Origin: Pseudacidovorax intermedius
Lineage (GTDB): Bacteria; Pseudomonadota; Gammaproteobacteria; Burkholderiales; Burkholderiaceae_C
Direction: 5' to 3'
Length of the DNA stretch: 64,000 nt
Assembly: GCF_003350475.1 (NCBI RefSeq)
Contig: NZ_QQAV01000004.1
Location: 1-64,000, forward strand
The notes beneath the pieces were generated by a model. It had not been told where the DNA came from. It worked only from the letters and a program-made list of their open reading frames with translations, and did no database searches. Below, one piece after another: positions 36,087 to 47,490 of the stretch; positions within the stretch are counted from its first letter, which is position 1; the number at the start of each line of letters is the position of its first letter. The position numbers and the translations under genes are program-made.

Positions 36087-37175
36087 TTGAACACCCCTTT
36101 GCGATTCGCCGTGCTGGCCCTGGCCACCAGTCTGGCCGCGTGCTCCGTCCTGGAGTCCGACAAGATCGACTACAAGAGCGCCGGCAAGGCCCCCACGCTG
36201 GAGGTGCCACCTGACCTGACCCAGCTCTCGCGCGACAACCGTTACGCCATTCCTGGCGGCGTCGTCTCGGCCAACGCCTATGAGGCCGGCCGTGCCAACG
36301 CCCCGGGCATTCCCACGGCCGTCGACAAGATCGGCGACGTGCGCATGGAGCGCGCGGGCAACGAGCGCTGGATCGTGGTCGACCGCCCGCCCGAGCAGTT
36401 GTGGGACACGGTGCGCGACTTCTGGATGGAGAACGGCTTCCTGCTGACCAGCGAACAGCGCAACCTGGGCATCATGGAAACCGACTGGGCCGAAAACCGG
36501 GCCAAGCTGCCGCAGGATCCGATCCGTTCCATGCTGGGCAAGGTGATCGACTCCGTCTACTCCACGGGCGAGCTCGACCGCTTCCGCACCCGCATGGAGC
36601 GCACCTCGAAGGGCACGGAGATCTACATCAGCCACCGCGGCATGCAGGAGGTCTACACCAACCAGCGGCAGGACCAGACCGTCTGGCAACCGCGCGCCGT
36701 GGACCCCGAACTCGAGACCGAATTCCTGCGCCGCCTGATGGTCAAGCTCGGCGTGACCCAGGAGCAGTCGCGCGCCGCGGCCGCTTCCGTGGCCGCTGCG
36801 CCCCAGGCCCGCGCCGCCACCATCGGCAACATCAACGGGCAGCCGGTGCTGCAGGTGGCCGACGGCTTCGACCGCGCCTGGCGCCGGGTCGGCCTCTCGC
36901 TGGACCGCACGGGCTTCACCGTGGAAGACCGCGACCGCTCGGCCGGCGTCTACTACGTGCGCTACGTGACGCCCAATCCCGACCGCAAGGAACCGGGCAT
37001 CTTCGGCAAGCTCTTCAGCCGCGACAGCAAGACCGAGGCGCCGATGAAGTACCGCATCCGCGTGCAGTCGGAAGGCGACAAGAGCACGGTGACGGTGCTG
37101 AACGAGGCCGGTGCGCCGGAGAAGTCGGACAACGCCCAGCGCATCGTGCGCGTGCTGGCCGACGACCTGAAGTAA
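36087..37175 (+). CDS. bamC: Outer-membrane assembly lipoprotein BamC (NlpB)
   Basis: BamC is a lipoprotein of the BAM complex that inserts outer-membrane proteins. The N-terminus is a lipoprotein signal with box LAAC (about residue 19), followed by KIDYKSAGKAPTLEVPPDL, the conserved BamC linker. Two helix-grip domains follow (residues about 100-205 and 245-355). The start is probably TTG at 36087, with GGAAG upstream. At 362 residues it is a normal length. The dapA-bamC order is also known from gamma-proteobacteria, which supports the call. Confidence 0.92.
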   Translation: MNTPLRFAVLALATSLAACSVLESDKIDYKSAGKAPTLEVPPDLTQLSRDNRYAIPGGVVSANAYEAGRANAPGIPTAVDKIGDVRMERAGNERWIVVDRPPEQLWDTVRDFWMENGFLLTSEQRNLGIMETDWAENRAKLPQDPIRSMLGKVIDSVYSTGELDRFRTRMERTSKGTEIYISHRGMQEVYTNQRQDQTVWQPRAVDPELETEFLRRLMVKLGVTQEQSRAAAASVAAAPQARAATIGNINGQPVLQVADGFDRAWRRVGLSLDRTGFTVEDRDRSAGVYYVRYVTPNPDRKEPGIFGKLFSRDSKTEAPMKYRIRVQSEGDKSTVTVLNEAGAPEKSDNAQRIVRVLADDLK

Positions 37176-37178
37176 GGC

Positions 37179-37958
37179 GTGGCGCTGCGCTTTCGCAGCC
37201 TCGGCAGCGGCAGCAGCGGCAACGGCACGCTGGTGGAGGTGCGCAGCGAGTCGCGCACCTCGCGCCTGCTGATCGACTGCGGCTTCAACCTGCGCCAGCT
37301 CGACCAGCGGCTGGCGCGCGAAGGCCTGCAGGCGCGCGACATCGATGCCGTCTTCGTCACGCACGAGCACGGCGACCACATCGGCTGCGCCCATGCGCTG
37401 TCGCAGCGCGAAGGCATCGATGTCTGGATGAGCGAAGGCACCTGGCTCGCCACTGGGGCCCCCGACTATGCGGGGCGCCTGCACCTGGCCCGGGATGGCG
37501 AGGCCATCGAGGTGGGCGAATTGCAGGTCCAGCCCTTCACCGTGCCCCACGATGCCCGAGAGCCCCTGCAGCTGCGCTGCACCGACGGTGCCCGCACTCT
37601 CGCCGTCTTGACCGACCTGGGCCATGCCAGCGCCCACGTCATGGCGCGGCTGGCCGGCGTGGACGCCCTGCTGCTGGAGTTCAACCACGACGTGGCGCTG
37701 CTGTCGCAGTCGCGCTATCCGCCCTTCCTCAAGCGCCGCGTCGGGGGCAACTATGGGCACCTGTCCAACACCGCGGCGTCCGAGATCGCCCGGACCGTGA
37801 ACCACGGCGGCCTGCGCCATGTGGTGGCGGCCCATCTGTCGGAGCAGAACAACCGGCCGGACCTGGTGCGCCAGGCCATGGCCGAGGCGCTCGGTGCCGC
37901 CGCCCACGAGATGCTGGCGGCCGACGCCGCCGAGGGCTCGCCCTGGCTCGACGCTTGA
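37179..37958 (+). CDS. Metallo-beta-lactamase-fold hydrolase
   Basis: A 259-residue MBL-fold protein with an intact metal site VFVTHEHGDHIGC (HxHxDH), LTDLGHAS and the distal histidine in LEFNHD. It resembles the YycJ/WalJ group, proposed to be a phosphodiesterase or nuclease acting on DNA or RNA. The start is GTG at 37179, three bases after bamC, so it is cotranscribed with bamC. Its physiological substrate is not known. Confidence 0.85.
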   Translation: MALRFRSLGSGSSGNGTLVEVRSESRTSRLLIDCGFNLRQLDQRLAREGLQARDIDAVFVTHEHGDHIGCAHALSQREGIDVWMSEGTWLATGAPDYAGRLHLARDGEAIEVGELQVQPFTVPHDAREPLQLRCTDGARTLAVLTDLGHASAHVMARLAGVDALLLEFNHDVALLSQSRYPPFLKRRVGGNYGHLSNTAASEIARTVNHGGLRHVVAAHLSEQNNRPDLVRQAMAEALGAAAHEMLAADAAEGSPWLDA

Positions 37959-38000
37959 GCGATGAGCCCTGGGGCGCCGGTGGCAGCCCCGCGCCGCACT

Positions 38001-39485
38001 TCACAGGCCAGAGAGCCGGGTGCTCATGAACAGCGACTCGCTGAAGGGCAGGGATTCGGGCCCGTCGGCGCTGCCGCTGTTGATCATGCCGGTCATTTCC
38101 TCGGCCGAGATCGGCTTCGAGAACAGGAAGCCCTGAAGCTCGTCGCAGCCCATCAGCATCAGCAGCTCGCACTGGCCCTGCGTCTCCACGCCCTCGGCCA
38201 CCACCTTCAGGTTAAGCGCCTTGCCCAGGCTGACGATGGACGCGGCGATGGAGCGCGCGTCCTCGCTGTGCTCGAGATCGGCCACGAAGGCGCGATCCAC
38301 CTTCAACTCCGAGGCGGGCAGGCGCCGCAGGGCGGCGAGGCTGGAATAGCCCGTGCCGAAGTCGTCGATGGAGACATGCAGGCCCAGCGAGCGCATGCGC
38401 TCGAAGGTGGCCGTGGCGGTGTCGGTGTGCTGCATGGCCACCGATTCGGTGATCTCGCAGGTGAAGCGGTTGGGCTGCAGGCCGTGGCGCTCCAGGCACT
38501 GGGCGATGTGGTCGACCAGGTCTTCCTCCTGCATCTGCAGTGCGGAGATGTTGACCGCCACGCGCATGCGCAGCCCCATCGCCCGCCAGGACGCGGCCAC
38601 ACGGCAGGATTCCTCGATCACCCACCGGCCCAGCATGCCCATCAGGCCGGCGGACTCCGCCATGGGCACGAACACGGCCGGCGCCACGTTGCCGCGCACC
38701 GGATGCTGCCAGCGCAGGAGCGCCTCGGCCGCGGTGATCTGCAGGGACTGGGCATCGACCTTGGGCTGGAAGAGCAGGCGCAGCTCCTTGTTCTCCACCG
38801 CCGCGCGCAGGTCGTTCACGAAGAAGGCCTGCGCCCGCGCCTCCTCGGCGAAGGCGGGGTCGTAGACGCAGACCTTGCCCTCGCCATTGAGCCCGGCGCC
38901 CGCACGTTCGGCGGCCAGAGAGGCGAATTCGATGAGCCGGCCGCGATCCTCTGGAGCGCCCGCCATGGCCACACCGAGCGAGGCGACGAGGATCACTTGA
39001 CCCTTGGCGGACTGCACCGGCAACGCCAGTTGCTCGAACGCCAGCTCGGCCACTTCGAGCAGGTCGGCACGGTTGCCAGGGATCGCCAGCGCGAACTCGC
39101 CCCCTTCCAGGTGCGCGGCCGTCGCGCCCGGCGGCAGACAGCCCGACAGGCGCTGGGCGGCGAGCTTGACGATGAAGTCGCCGAATTCCTGGCCAAAGGC
39201 CTGCCGCATGCGCCGGAAGTGGTCCAGCAGCACCACGACGACCCCGTGAGAGCCGACACCCGCCAGATCGTCGAGCGAAGCATCGAGCCCCTTGCGGTTG
39301 CGCAGGCCCGTCAGGGCGTCGCCCCACTCCAGCTCATGCTTCTGTAGCGAGACCGCCTGCAACTCGCGCCGGATGCCCGCCGACTTCCAGCGCTCCCGCA
39401 TCATCAGCAGCAGCGCGACGAGCGCGGCCAGCAGGCTCAATCCGATCAGGCCGAGCGAAACCTCGTCGAAGGCAGCGACTTTCAT
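38001..39485 (-). CDS. Degenerate-GGDEF/EAL cyclic-di-GMP phosphodiesterase
   Basis: A 494-residue inner-membrane signalling protein: one N-terminal helix (residues 8-30), then a GGDEF-like domain whose signature reads HLEGGEFALA instead of GGDEF, so cyclase activity is unlikely. The EAL domain is complete in its visible motifs: EALLRW, VNISALQ, EITES, SIDDFGTGYSS, KVDRAF and VAEGVET. It should therefore break down cyclic-di-GMP, possibly with the dead GGDEF domain as a GTP sensor. It is monocistronic; the 214 bases upstream (39486-39699) are AT-rich near 39555-39610 and probably hold its promoter. Confidence 0.92.
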   Translation of the reverse strand: MKVAAFDEVSLGLIGLSLLAALVALLLMMRERWKSAGIRRELQAVSLQKHELEWGDALTGLRNRKGLDASLDDLAGVGSHGVVVVLLDHFRRMRQAFGQEFGDFIVKLAAQRLSGCLPPGATAAHLEGGEFALAIPGNRADLLEVAELAFEQLALPVQSAKGQVILVASLGVAMAGAPEDRGRLIEFASLAAERAGAGLNGEGKVCVYDPAFAEEARAQAFFVNDLRAAVENKELRLLFQPKVDAQSLQITAAEALLRWQHPVRGNVAPAVFVPMAESAGLMGMLGRWVIEESCRVAASWRAMGLRMRVAVNISALQMQEEDLVDHIAQCLERHGLQPNRFTCEITESVAMQHTDTATATFERMRSLGLHVSIDDFGTGYSSLAALRRLPASELKVDRAFVADLEHSEDARSIAASIVSLGKALNLKVVAEGVETQGQCELLMLMGCDELQGFLFSKPISAEEMTGMINSGSADGPESLPFSESLFMSTRLSGL

Positions 39486-39699
39486 CGGAAGGACAGGCGA
39501 AACGGAAGGACGTCAGGGAGTCATCCAGATGATCGTCACTTTCGATCAGCTGAATCGAAGCGTGTCTACATTTATCAACAATTTACAACTTATGTCGCAT
39601 TTAATGTGAGCAGACTGTGTCGCTGACGCGCACGCCGCCCGACCGACGCGCGCCTGAACCGACGGCCTCTAGAGGCCGTCACCCGTCGCCGCAAGCGGT

Positions 39700-40193
39700 T
39701 CAGAGGCCCAGGATGGAGGCCGGGAAACCAGGGCGGCCCCGCGCGAAGGCATCGTCCATGCGATGCCGCAGCGACTCGACGGCCGCCTGTGCACCGCTGC
39801 TGCTGCCGCGGCTGAGCACGGGGTCGTGCCGCTCGACCGTCCAGCCCGGCGTCCACAGCCCGCTGGGCAGGTCGGCGGCATCGCTGTCGGCGCAGATCCG
39901 GCACTCGACGATGTGGTCCCAGCGCTGGCGCCAGACGACGAAGCGCGGATGGCGCTCCCGCAGCAGGCGGTCGTCGCGCATCACCAGGCGCAGGCGGCGG
40001 GCGCTGCCGGCCCAGGCCTGGAGCGCCTGGATGACCGCGGCCTCGCCGAGCGGCCAGTCGGCGAATTGGGCATCGGCGCACCACAGCGTCGGCCAGGCCT
40101 CTTCTGCCGCGCGGCGAAGGCCTCGCGCAGCCGGTCGGCGAAGGCCGTGGGCCCGTCGAAGGGGCCCGCGCTGAGCCTCAACTCATCGGGCAT
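39700..40193 (-). pseudogene. Conserved hypothetical gene with a probable one-base frameshift
   Basis: Two frames together give one coherent protein. From ATG 40193 the first frame reads MPDELRLSAGPFDGPTAFAD and on to REAFA. The homologous continuation is in another frame: EAWPTLWCADAQFADWPLG, then RLLRERHPRFVVWRQRWDHIVECRIC and a tail to 39700. The switch lies near 40105-40115 and would be repaired by one extra C in the GCCGCGCGG stretch. The fused product would be about 164 residues with a CRIC motif. Either a recent mutation or a sequencing error. It overlaps the RoxA-like gene end by 11 bases, so it was probably its operon partner. Function unknown. Confidence 0.65.
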
Positions 40194-41310
40194 GCACCCA
40201 CCCAGCTTCGCACCAGTCGCCCAGCAGGGCCAGGGCCTCGGCGCTGGCCTTGGCCAGCTCGCGCGAACCCAGTTCGCGACGATCGGCCAACCGGCGCATC
40301 AGCACCGCATCGCGGCCGCCGGCCAGCAGGCTCTCGCCGTTGATGAAGACATGGCGCGCGTCGTAGAGCATGCGGGTGCGCCGGTCGAGCCGCACGACCT
40401 CGACGCGCTCCGGCCATTCGCCGGGATCGAACCAGACGTTGGGCTTGGGCTCGGTCAGGGACTCGCCCAGCGCGCAGTCGATGCGCGTGGACTGGGCCAG
40501 CGCCTTCTGGACGGCGTCGCGGGCAAAGGCCTGCAGCGCCTCGGGGATGGCGGCCGGCGACTCGGAGGCCGGTTGGCCGGGGTCGGCATAGCGCCGGCCG
40601 GGTGCTTCATCGTCCGAGACGATGTCGCCCAGCCGCATGAGCAGGTCGGACGCCAGTTCGGTCTGCGCGGGCGCGCGCAGGCCCACGGAGCAGGTCATGC
40701 AATCGCCACCCACGGCGACGCCGTCATGGGCATAGCGCGGCGGCAGGTAGAGCATGTCGCCGGGTTCGAGCACCTGGGTGTCCTCGGGCTCGAAATGGTC
40801 CAGGATCTTCAGAGGGGGGCCGGGGCGCAGCGTCAGGTCCTTCTGACGGCCCCAGGACCAGCGGCGGCGTCCGCTCACCTGCAGCAGGAAGACGTCGTAG
40901 CTGTCGAAGTGCGGGCCCACGCCCCCGCCATCGCTGGCATAGCTGATCATCACATCGTCCAGCCGGGCCTCGGGCAGGAAGCGGAAGGGTTGCAGCAGCG
41001 CGTGGATGTCGTCGTCGTGCAGGTCGACGCCTTGCACCAGCAGCGTCCATTCGGGGCGGCCCAGCGGCGGCAGGCTGCGCCGGGCAAAGGGGCCGTGGCG
41101 CAGGCGCCAGCCCTGGCGGGTGTCGTGGGTGACCAGGCGGGATTCCACGCCCTCCTCGCCAGCGAGTTCGAACAGGCGGGCGCGCGACATCGGCGGGGCC
41201 GTCATCGGCAGTGCCTGGCGCACCAGCAGGGGTTTCTTCTGCCAGTGGCGGCGCATGAAGGTGTCGGCGCTCAGTCCTCCGAGCAGGGGCAATCGTTGTG
41301 TCAGGGGCAT
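40183..41310 (-). CDS. Cupin/JmjC-type ribosomal oxygenase (RoxA-like)
   Basis: A 2-oxoglutarate/iron oxygenase of the YcfD/RoxA family; the E. coli member hydroxylates an arginine of ribosomal protein L16. Length 375 residues fits. Metal ligands are visible as HFDSYD (H-x-D) and the distal histidine in RYAHDGVAVGG. Other family segments are VRQALPM, ISYASDGGGVGPH and GRRRWSWG. The C-terminal winged-helix domain follows. It is read leftward into the frameshifted gene; SlyD starts 17 bases away on the other strand. Confidence 0.88.
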   Translation of the reverse strand: MPLTQRLPLLGGLSADTFMRRHWQKKPLLVRQALPMTAPPMSRARLFELAGEEGVESRLVTHDTRQGWRLRHGPFARRSLPPLGRPEWTLLVQGVDLHDDDIHALLQPFRFLPEARLDDVMISYASDGGGVGPHFDSYDVFLLQVSGRRRWSWGRQKDLTLRPGPPLKILDHFEPEDTQVLEPGDMLYLPPRYAHDGVAVGGDCMTCSVGLRAPAQTELASDLLMRLGDIVSDDEAPGRRYADPGQPASESPAAIPEALQAFARDAVQKALAQSTRIDCALGESLTEPKPNVWFDPGEWPERVEVVRLDRRTRMLYDARHVFINGESLLAGGRDAVLMRRLADRRELGSRELAKASAEALALLGDWCEAGWVHAR

Positions 41311-41327
41311 GGTGGGAGAATTCTCAT

Positions 41328-41852
41328 ATGGAAATCACCCCCCAATGCGTGGTCGCCCTGACCTGGACCCTCAAGGACACCCTTGGCGAAACCCTGGACG
41401 TGCTCACCGAGCCCGTCGAATTCCTGGTGGGCGGCGACGACCTCTTCGATGCGATCGAGACAGCGCTGCAGGGCCACGGCCCCGGCGCCCGCGTGCAACT
41501 CCACCTGGAACCCGAACAGGCCTTCGGCGACTTCGACGAGCACCTGCTCTTCCTGGAGCCGCGTGCGCTGTTCCCGAAGGAAGTGGAGGAGGGCATGAGC
41601 TTCGACGGCGCCGCCCTGCCCTCCGGCGTCAACCCGGACATGCCGAAGAACGTGCTCTACACCGTGGCCGAGATCTACCCCGAGCACCTGGTGCTGGACG
41701 GCAACCATCCGCTGGCCGGCATCGCCCTGCGGCTGGACCTGACCGTCAATGCGGTGCGCGAAGCGACCGAGGAGGAGATCGGCCGCGGTACCGCCGGCAC
41801 CGGCTTCTTCCGCTTCGCGCCGATGGCGCCGGGCAGCGACTCGCTGCACTGA
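41328..41852 (+). CDS. FKBP-type peptidyl-prolyl isomerase (SlyD-like)
   Basis: A 174-residue SlyD/FkpB-type prolyl isomerase. It starts MEITPQCVVALTWTLKD, has the FKBP segments EFLVGGDDLFDAIETAL and VQLHLEPEQAFGDFDEHLL, and an inserted flap domain (residues about 75-125). It lacks the histidine-rich tail of E. coli SlyD; only one histidine lies at the C-terminus. The ATG at 41328 is preceded by GGGAGAA. It is followed by a strong terminator. Confidence 0.88.
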   Translation: MEITPQCVVALTWTLKDTLGETLDVLTEPVEFLVGGDDLFDAIETALQGHGPGARVQLHLEPEQAFGDFDEHLLFLEPRALFPKEVEEGMSFDGAALPSGVNPDMPKNVLYTVAEIYPEHLVLDGNHPLAGIALRLDLTVNAVREATEEEIGRGTAGTGFFRFAPMAPGSDSLH

Positions 41853-41891
41853 GCGCCCTATTGGCCGCATCGCGACGACGCGTGCCATGAA

Positions 41892-41929
41892 GCACAAAGG
41901 CCGGCGCCCGAAGGGGCCGGCCTTTGTGC
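41892..41929. terminator. Bidirectional intrinsic terminator
   Basis: A perfect 14-base-pair stem (GCACAAAGGCCGGC with GCCGGCCTTTGTGC) with a ten-base loop lies between the convergent SlyD-like gene and the glycine-zipper gene. The stem itself supplies short A and T runs on both sides, so it can end transcription from either direction. Confidence 0.75.
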
Positions 41930-41941
41930 ATTCAGGTGCGA

Positions 41942-42460
41942 TCAGTAGCGCGAGATCTGGCCGCCGTCGATGCGCACCCGGTCGCCGATGCGCAGGTCGC
42001 CAGGGCTGGGCACATCGAAGCTGCGGTAGCTGCCATTGCTCATCTGCACCGAGACGCGATAGCTTTCGTAGACGCGGCCGGCGCCATTGCGTGCCTCGAC
42101 CGCGTTGCCGGCCAGCGCGCCACCCACCACGCCCAGCATGGTGGCCGCCGCACGGCCGGAGCCATGGCCGATCTGGTTGCCCAGCACGCCGCCCACCAGG
42201 CCGCCCACCACGGCGCCGCCACCCGAAGGCGCCACGGGCGGCGTCTCGCTGCGCAACACCTCGATGTTGGCGACGATGCCGGTTTCGACATACACGGCCT
42301 GGTTGTAGGCAGGGGCCGCCGGGTACACCGGTGCCGCGGCGGGCTGATAGGGATAGCGGGTCTGGTACACCGGCACCGGCGTCACGCAACCGGCGAGCAG
42401 CGCGGCGGCGGTCAGGGCAACGGCCGGAACGGCCAGGGAGCGAATCTTGTTGTGAATCAT
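41942..42460 (-). CDS. Glycine-zipper 2TM-domain lipoprotein
   Basis: A 172-residue outer-membrane-type lipoprotein. The signal ends in the lipobox LLAGC (about residue 25), followed by a Tyr/Pro/Ala linker. The glycine-zipper segment (residues about 78-125) reads GGGAVVGGLVGGVLGNQIG and continues with Gly at every third or fourth position. The C-terminal strand-rich part YRVSVQMSNGSYRSFDV resembles the SlyB/Rick-17kDa family. It probably helps membrane stability; function is inferred from the family. The ATG at 42460 begins MIHNKIRS. Confidence 0.82.
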   Translation of the reverse strand: MIHNKIRSLAVPAVALTAAALLAGCVTPVPVYQTRYPYQPAAAPVYPAAPAYNQAVYVETGIVANIEVLRSETPPVAPSGGGAVVGGLVGGVLGNQIGHGSGRAAATMLGVVGGALAGNAVEARNGAGRVYESYRVSVQMSNGSYRSFDVPSPGDLRIGDRVRIDGGQISRY

Positions 42461-42623
42461 GGTATGGATCCTCGACAGGCGGGCCTGCCCTCGGCTGATC
42501 GACTGCGCCGCCGCACCATGCGGCGTCGCGCGCGACCGCCCACCTCGGGGATTGGAGGCGGACGCGCGGCAAAGGTTCTGGAAGGCACCCTTGCTCACAG
42601 CCGAAACAACTTCTGGGAGATGC

Positions 42624-43073
42624 TTACAGCTTTCCGGTGGAGCCGTAACCCCCGGCACCCCGCTGGGTATCGGCATCGAAGGTCTCGACAACGCGGAACT
42701 GGGCCTGCACCACCGGCACGATCACCAGTTGGGCCAGGCGCTCCATGGGTTCGACGACGAACGGCGTCTGGCTGCGGTTCCAGGCACTGACCTTGAGCTC
42801 GCCCTGGTAGTCGCTGTCGATCAGGCCGACGAGGTTGCCCAGCACGATGCCGTGCTTGTGGCCGAGGCCCGAGCGGGGAAGGATCAGGGCCGCACAGCCA
42901 GGGTCGGCCAGGTGGATGGCCAGCCCCGTGCCGATGAGCTCGCAGGCGCCGGGCGCCAGCGTCAGGGGGTCCGCGAGGCAGGCACGCAGGTCCATGCCGG
43001 CGCTTCCGGGCGTGGCATAGGTGGGCAGTTGCTGGGCCATTCGCGCGTCGAGCACGCGCACGTCGATCTTCAT
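42624..43073 (-). CDS. dut: dUTP diphosphatase
   Basis: Dut hydrolyses dUTP to dUMP, keeping uracil out of DNA and feeding thymidylate synthesis. It is a trimeric-type enzyme of 149 residues. All five motifs are visible: [42 protein letters not shown] and the C-terminal P-loop-like [10 protein letters not shown]. Its ATG overlaps the stop of the upstream gene (ATGA), so it is translated as part of coaBC-hyp-dut. Confidence 0.95.
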   Translation of the reverse strand: MKIDVRVLDARMAQQLPTYATPGSAGMDLRACLADPLTLAPGACELIGTGLAIHLADPGCAALILPRSGLGHKHGIVLGNLVGLIDSDYQGELKVSAWNRSQTPFVVEPMERLAQLVIVPVVQAQFRVVETFDADTQRGAGGYGSTGKL

Positions 43074-43534
43074 GGGGAGGACTGTCTTCGAGGGTTGGGC
43101 CGTGCGGCAGTGCCGCCGGCGGGAGGTGGGGGTTTGCCGTTCTGGGGGCCTTGACGAAGGCCGGCCAGCAACTGGCGGGCGGCCGGCACTGCAGCGCCGC
43201 GCCGGACAAAGCGTTTGAACACCGCGGCACCGAGGGCTGCCAGCAGCACGAGGACGCCGACAGGGGCGCCAATGGCCCACAGCACGAGAAGGCCAGCGAT
43301 TCCCGCCGCGGCCCAGCCCGCCACGCCCGGCGCCGCCGACAGGTCGCCCGGCGCGCTGCGCGCGCCAGGCGAAGAAGTCGCACCCGGCGACGCAGCGCCG
43401 GGCGGCATCGATGCTGCGGCTGCCGAAGGTCGATCCTGTCGCGCGTGGACACGCTGCAGCGACTCGGCCGTCAACTGCTCGACATAGCGCACGAAATCGC
43501 CATTGCGGGGCGTGTTCCAGTCGGTCTCGTTCAT
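43070..43534 (-). CDS. Hypothetical membrane protein, between coaBC and dut
   Basis: A 154-residue protein I do not recognise. It begins [21 protein letters not shown] (quoted in part), a segment also seen at the start of short Comamonadaceae proteins, then a Pro/Ala/Gly-rich linker and two hydrophobic helices near residues 70-107, followed by a basic tail. It lies 20 bases after coaBC and overlaps the dut start by four bases. Its role is unknown. Confidence 0.65.
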   Translation of the reverse strand: MNETDWNTPRNGDFVRYVEQLTAESLQRVHARQDRPSAAAASMPPGAASPGATSSPGARSAPGDLSAAPGVAGWAAAGIAGLLVLWAIGAPVGVLVLLAALGAAVFKRFVRRGAAVPAARQLLAGLRQGPQNGKPPPPAGGTAARPNPRRQSSP

Positions 43535-43554
43535 CGGCAGAAGGATGGGAAGCC

Positions 43555-44781
43555 TCAGCCGCGCCAGGGCCGCAGCCGGACGGCGATTTCGGAGGCGAGT
43601 TCGCGGGCGAGCGCGAGCTTGGAGGCTCGCGGCAGTTCTCGTGCGCCGTGCTCGTCAACAAGCAGCAGGCTGTTGTCGTCCTGGCCGAAGGTCAGCGGCC
43701 CGATGTTGCCCACCAGCAGCGGAATGCCCTTGCGCAGGCGCTTGGCCTTGGCATGTTCGAGCAGGTTTTCGCTCTCGGCCGCGAAGCCGACGCAGAACAG
43801 TTGCCGCCCGCGCGCCCGCTCGCCCTGCGCGACGGTGTGCAGGATGTCGGGGTTCTCGACGAAGCGCAGCACCGGCGTCTGGCCGCTGCCGTCCTTCTTG
43901 ATCTTGTGCATCTGCGGATCGGCCGGCCGCCAGTCGGCCACCGCCGCGGTCGCCACGAACACCGAGGCATCGGCCACGGCCGCCTGCACGGCCTGCAGCA
44001 TCTGCTGGGCCGAAGCCACGTCCACGCGCTGCACGCCGCGCGGCGTGGGAAGGTGCACCGGGCCGGCCACCAGCGTGACGCGGGCGCCGGCCTCGCGCGC
44101 GGCGCGGGCGATGGCGAAGCCCATCTTGCCGGAGGAATGGTTGGTGATGCCGCGGATCGGGTCCATGGCCTCGAAGGTGGGGCCGGCGGTGACCACCACA
44201 TGCTCGCCCAGCAGGACCTTGGGCTGGAAGTGGGCCACGACCTCTTCGAGCAGTTCGGCCGGCTCCAGCATGCGGCCGTCGCCGGCCTCGCCGCAGGCCT
44301 GCCAGCCCTGGCCCACACCCAGCACCAGGGCACCGTCGTCGGCCAGCTGGCGCAGGTTGCGCTGGGTGGCCGGATGGGCCCACATCTCGCGGTTCATGGC
44401 CGGCGCCACCAGCAGCGGCACGCGCTGCAGGGGCCGGGCGAGGCACAACAAGCTGAGCAACTCGTCCGACCGGCCCTGCACCAGTCGCGCGATGAAGTCG
44501 GCACTGGCCGGCGCCAGCACGATCGCGTCGGCTTCACGGCCAAGGTTGATGTGCGGCATGTTGTTGGCCTGCCGTGCATCCCATTGCGACAGATACACGG
44601 GTTGGCCGGACAGGGCCTGCATCGTCACCGGTGTGATGAACTGCGTGGCCGCCTCGGTCATGACCACTTGCACCGTCGCACCAGCCTTGATGAACAGCCG
44701 GCACAGCTCGGCGGACTTGTAGCAGGCCACACCACCGGTGAGGCCCAGGAGGATGTGCTTGCCTGCCAGGTCTTGTTGCAT
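43555..44781 (-). CDS. coaBC: Coenzyme A biosynthesis bifunctional protein CoaBC
   Basis: CoaBC joins phosphopantothenate to cysteine (CoaB) and decarboxylates the product (CoaC). The CoaC part (residues 1-185) shows [15 protein letters not shown] with the histidine region [17 protein letters not shown] and the substrate-flap cysteine in [14 protein letters not shown]. The CoaB part starts with [17 protein letters not shown] and contains [13 protein letters not shown] and AAVADWRP. Length 408 residues is usual. It is the first gene of a leftward unit with dut, as in E. coli. The divergent gene is pyrG. Confidence 0.95.
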   Translation of the reverse strand: MQQDLAGKHILLGLTGGVACYKSAELCRLFIKAGATVQVVMTEAATQFITPVTMQALSGQPVYLSQWDARQANNMPHINLGREADAIVLAPASADFIARLVQGRSDELLSLLCLARPLQRVPLLVAPAMNREMWAHPATQRNLRQLADDGALVLGVGQGWQACGEAGDGRMLEPAELLEEVVAHFQPKVLLGEHVVVTAGPTFEAMDPIRGITNHSSGKMGFAIARAAREAGARVTLVAGPVHLPTPRGVQRVDVASAQQMLQAVQAAVADASVFVATAAVADWRPADPQMHKIKKDGSGQTPVLRFVENPDILHTVAQGERARGRQLFCVGFAAESENLLEHAKAKRLRKGIPLLVGNIGPLTFGQDDNSLLLVDEHGARELPRASKLALARELASEIAVRLRPWRG

Positions 44782-44845
44782 CCGGGCAGTGTAGAGGGAG
44801 CGCCGCCCCGACCCGCCCTTGCGTCACGCGATGTGGCCGGACTGA

Positions 44846-46585
<1,740 letters not shown>

Positions 46586-46608
46586 GCGGCCGGCGCCAAG
46601 GAGCAAGC

Positions 46609-47466
46609 ATGAAACTGTGTGGCTTCGACGTCGGGCTCCAGCAGCCCTTCTTCCTGATCGCCGGGCCCTGCGTAGTCGAGTCCGAGCAACTGCAGATGGA
46701 CACGGCCGGCCAGCTGAAGGAAATCACCAGCGCGCTGGGTATTCCCTTCATCTTCAAGAGCAGCTTCGACAAGGCCAACCGCTCCTCGGGCACCAGCTTT
46801 CGCGGCCCCGGTCGCGAGAAGGGCCTGGCCATCCTGGCCAAGCTGAAGCAGGAACTGGGCGTGCCGGTGCTGACCGACGTGCATTCCGAAGAGGACATCG
46901 CCGAGGCCGCCCAGGTGGTCGATGTGCTGCAGACGCCCGCCTTCCTGTGCCGCCAGACCGATTTCATCCGCGCCGCCGCCCAGTCGGGCAAGCCGGTGAA
47001 CATCAAGAAGGGCCAGTTCCTCGCGCCGCACGACATGAAGAACGTGATCGACAAGGCGCGCGCGGCCGCCCGCGAGAAGGGCCTGCCGGACGACAACTTC
47101 CTGGCCTGCGAGCGCGGCGCGAGCTTCGGCTACAACAACCTGGTCAGCGACATGCGCAGCCTGGCGATCATGCGCGAGACCGGCGCGCCTGTGGTGTTCG
47201 ACGCCACGCACTCGGTGCAGTTGCCGGGCGGCCAGGGCACCAGCTCCGGCGGACAGCGCGAGTTCGTGCCGGTGCTTTCGCGCGCGGCGGTGGCCGTGGG
47301 CGTGGCAGGCCTGTTCATGGAGACGCACCCCGACCCCAAGAACGCGCTGTCCGACGGGCCCAACGCCGTGCCGCTCAAGCACATGAAGGCGCTGCTCGAG
47401 ACGCTGGTCGAACTCGACCGCATCACCAAGAAGAACGGCTTTCTGGAAGACCACTTCCAGGCCTGA
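46609..47466 (+). CDS. kdsA: 3-deoxy-8-phosphooctulonate synthase (KDO-8-P synthase)
   Basis: KdsA condenses phosphoenolpyruvate with arabinose-5-phosphate to KDO-8-phosphate for lipopolysaccharide. It has [62 protein letters not shown] and [14 protein letters not shown]. The CERG cysteine suggests the metal-dependent subclass, and KKGQF carries the lysine seen in both. 285 residues. ATG at 46609 follows AAGGAG and lies 23 bases after pyrG. Confidence 0.95.
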   Translation: MKLCGFDVGLQQPFFLIAGPCVVESEQLQMDTAGQLKEITSALGIPFIFKSSFDKANRSSGTSFRGPGREKGLAILAKLKQELGVPVLTDVHSEEDIAEAAQVVDVLQTPAFLCRQTDFIRAAAQSGKPVNIKKGQFLAPHDMKNVIDKARAAAREKGLPDDNFLACERGASFGYNNLVSDMRSLAIMRETGAPVVFDATHSVQLPGGQGTSSGGQREFVPVLSRAAVAVGVAGLFMETHPDPKNALSDGPNAVPLKHMKALLETLVELDRITKKNGFLEDHFQA

Positions 47467-47490
47467 ACGCATTCCAGGAGACCTGCATCC

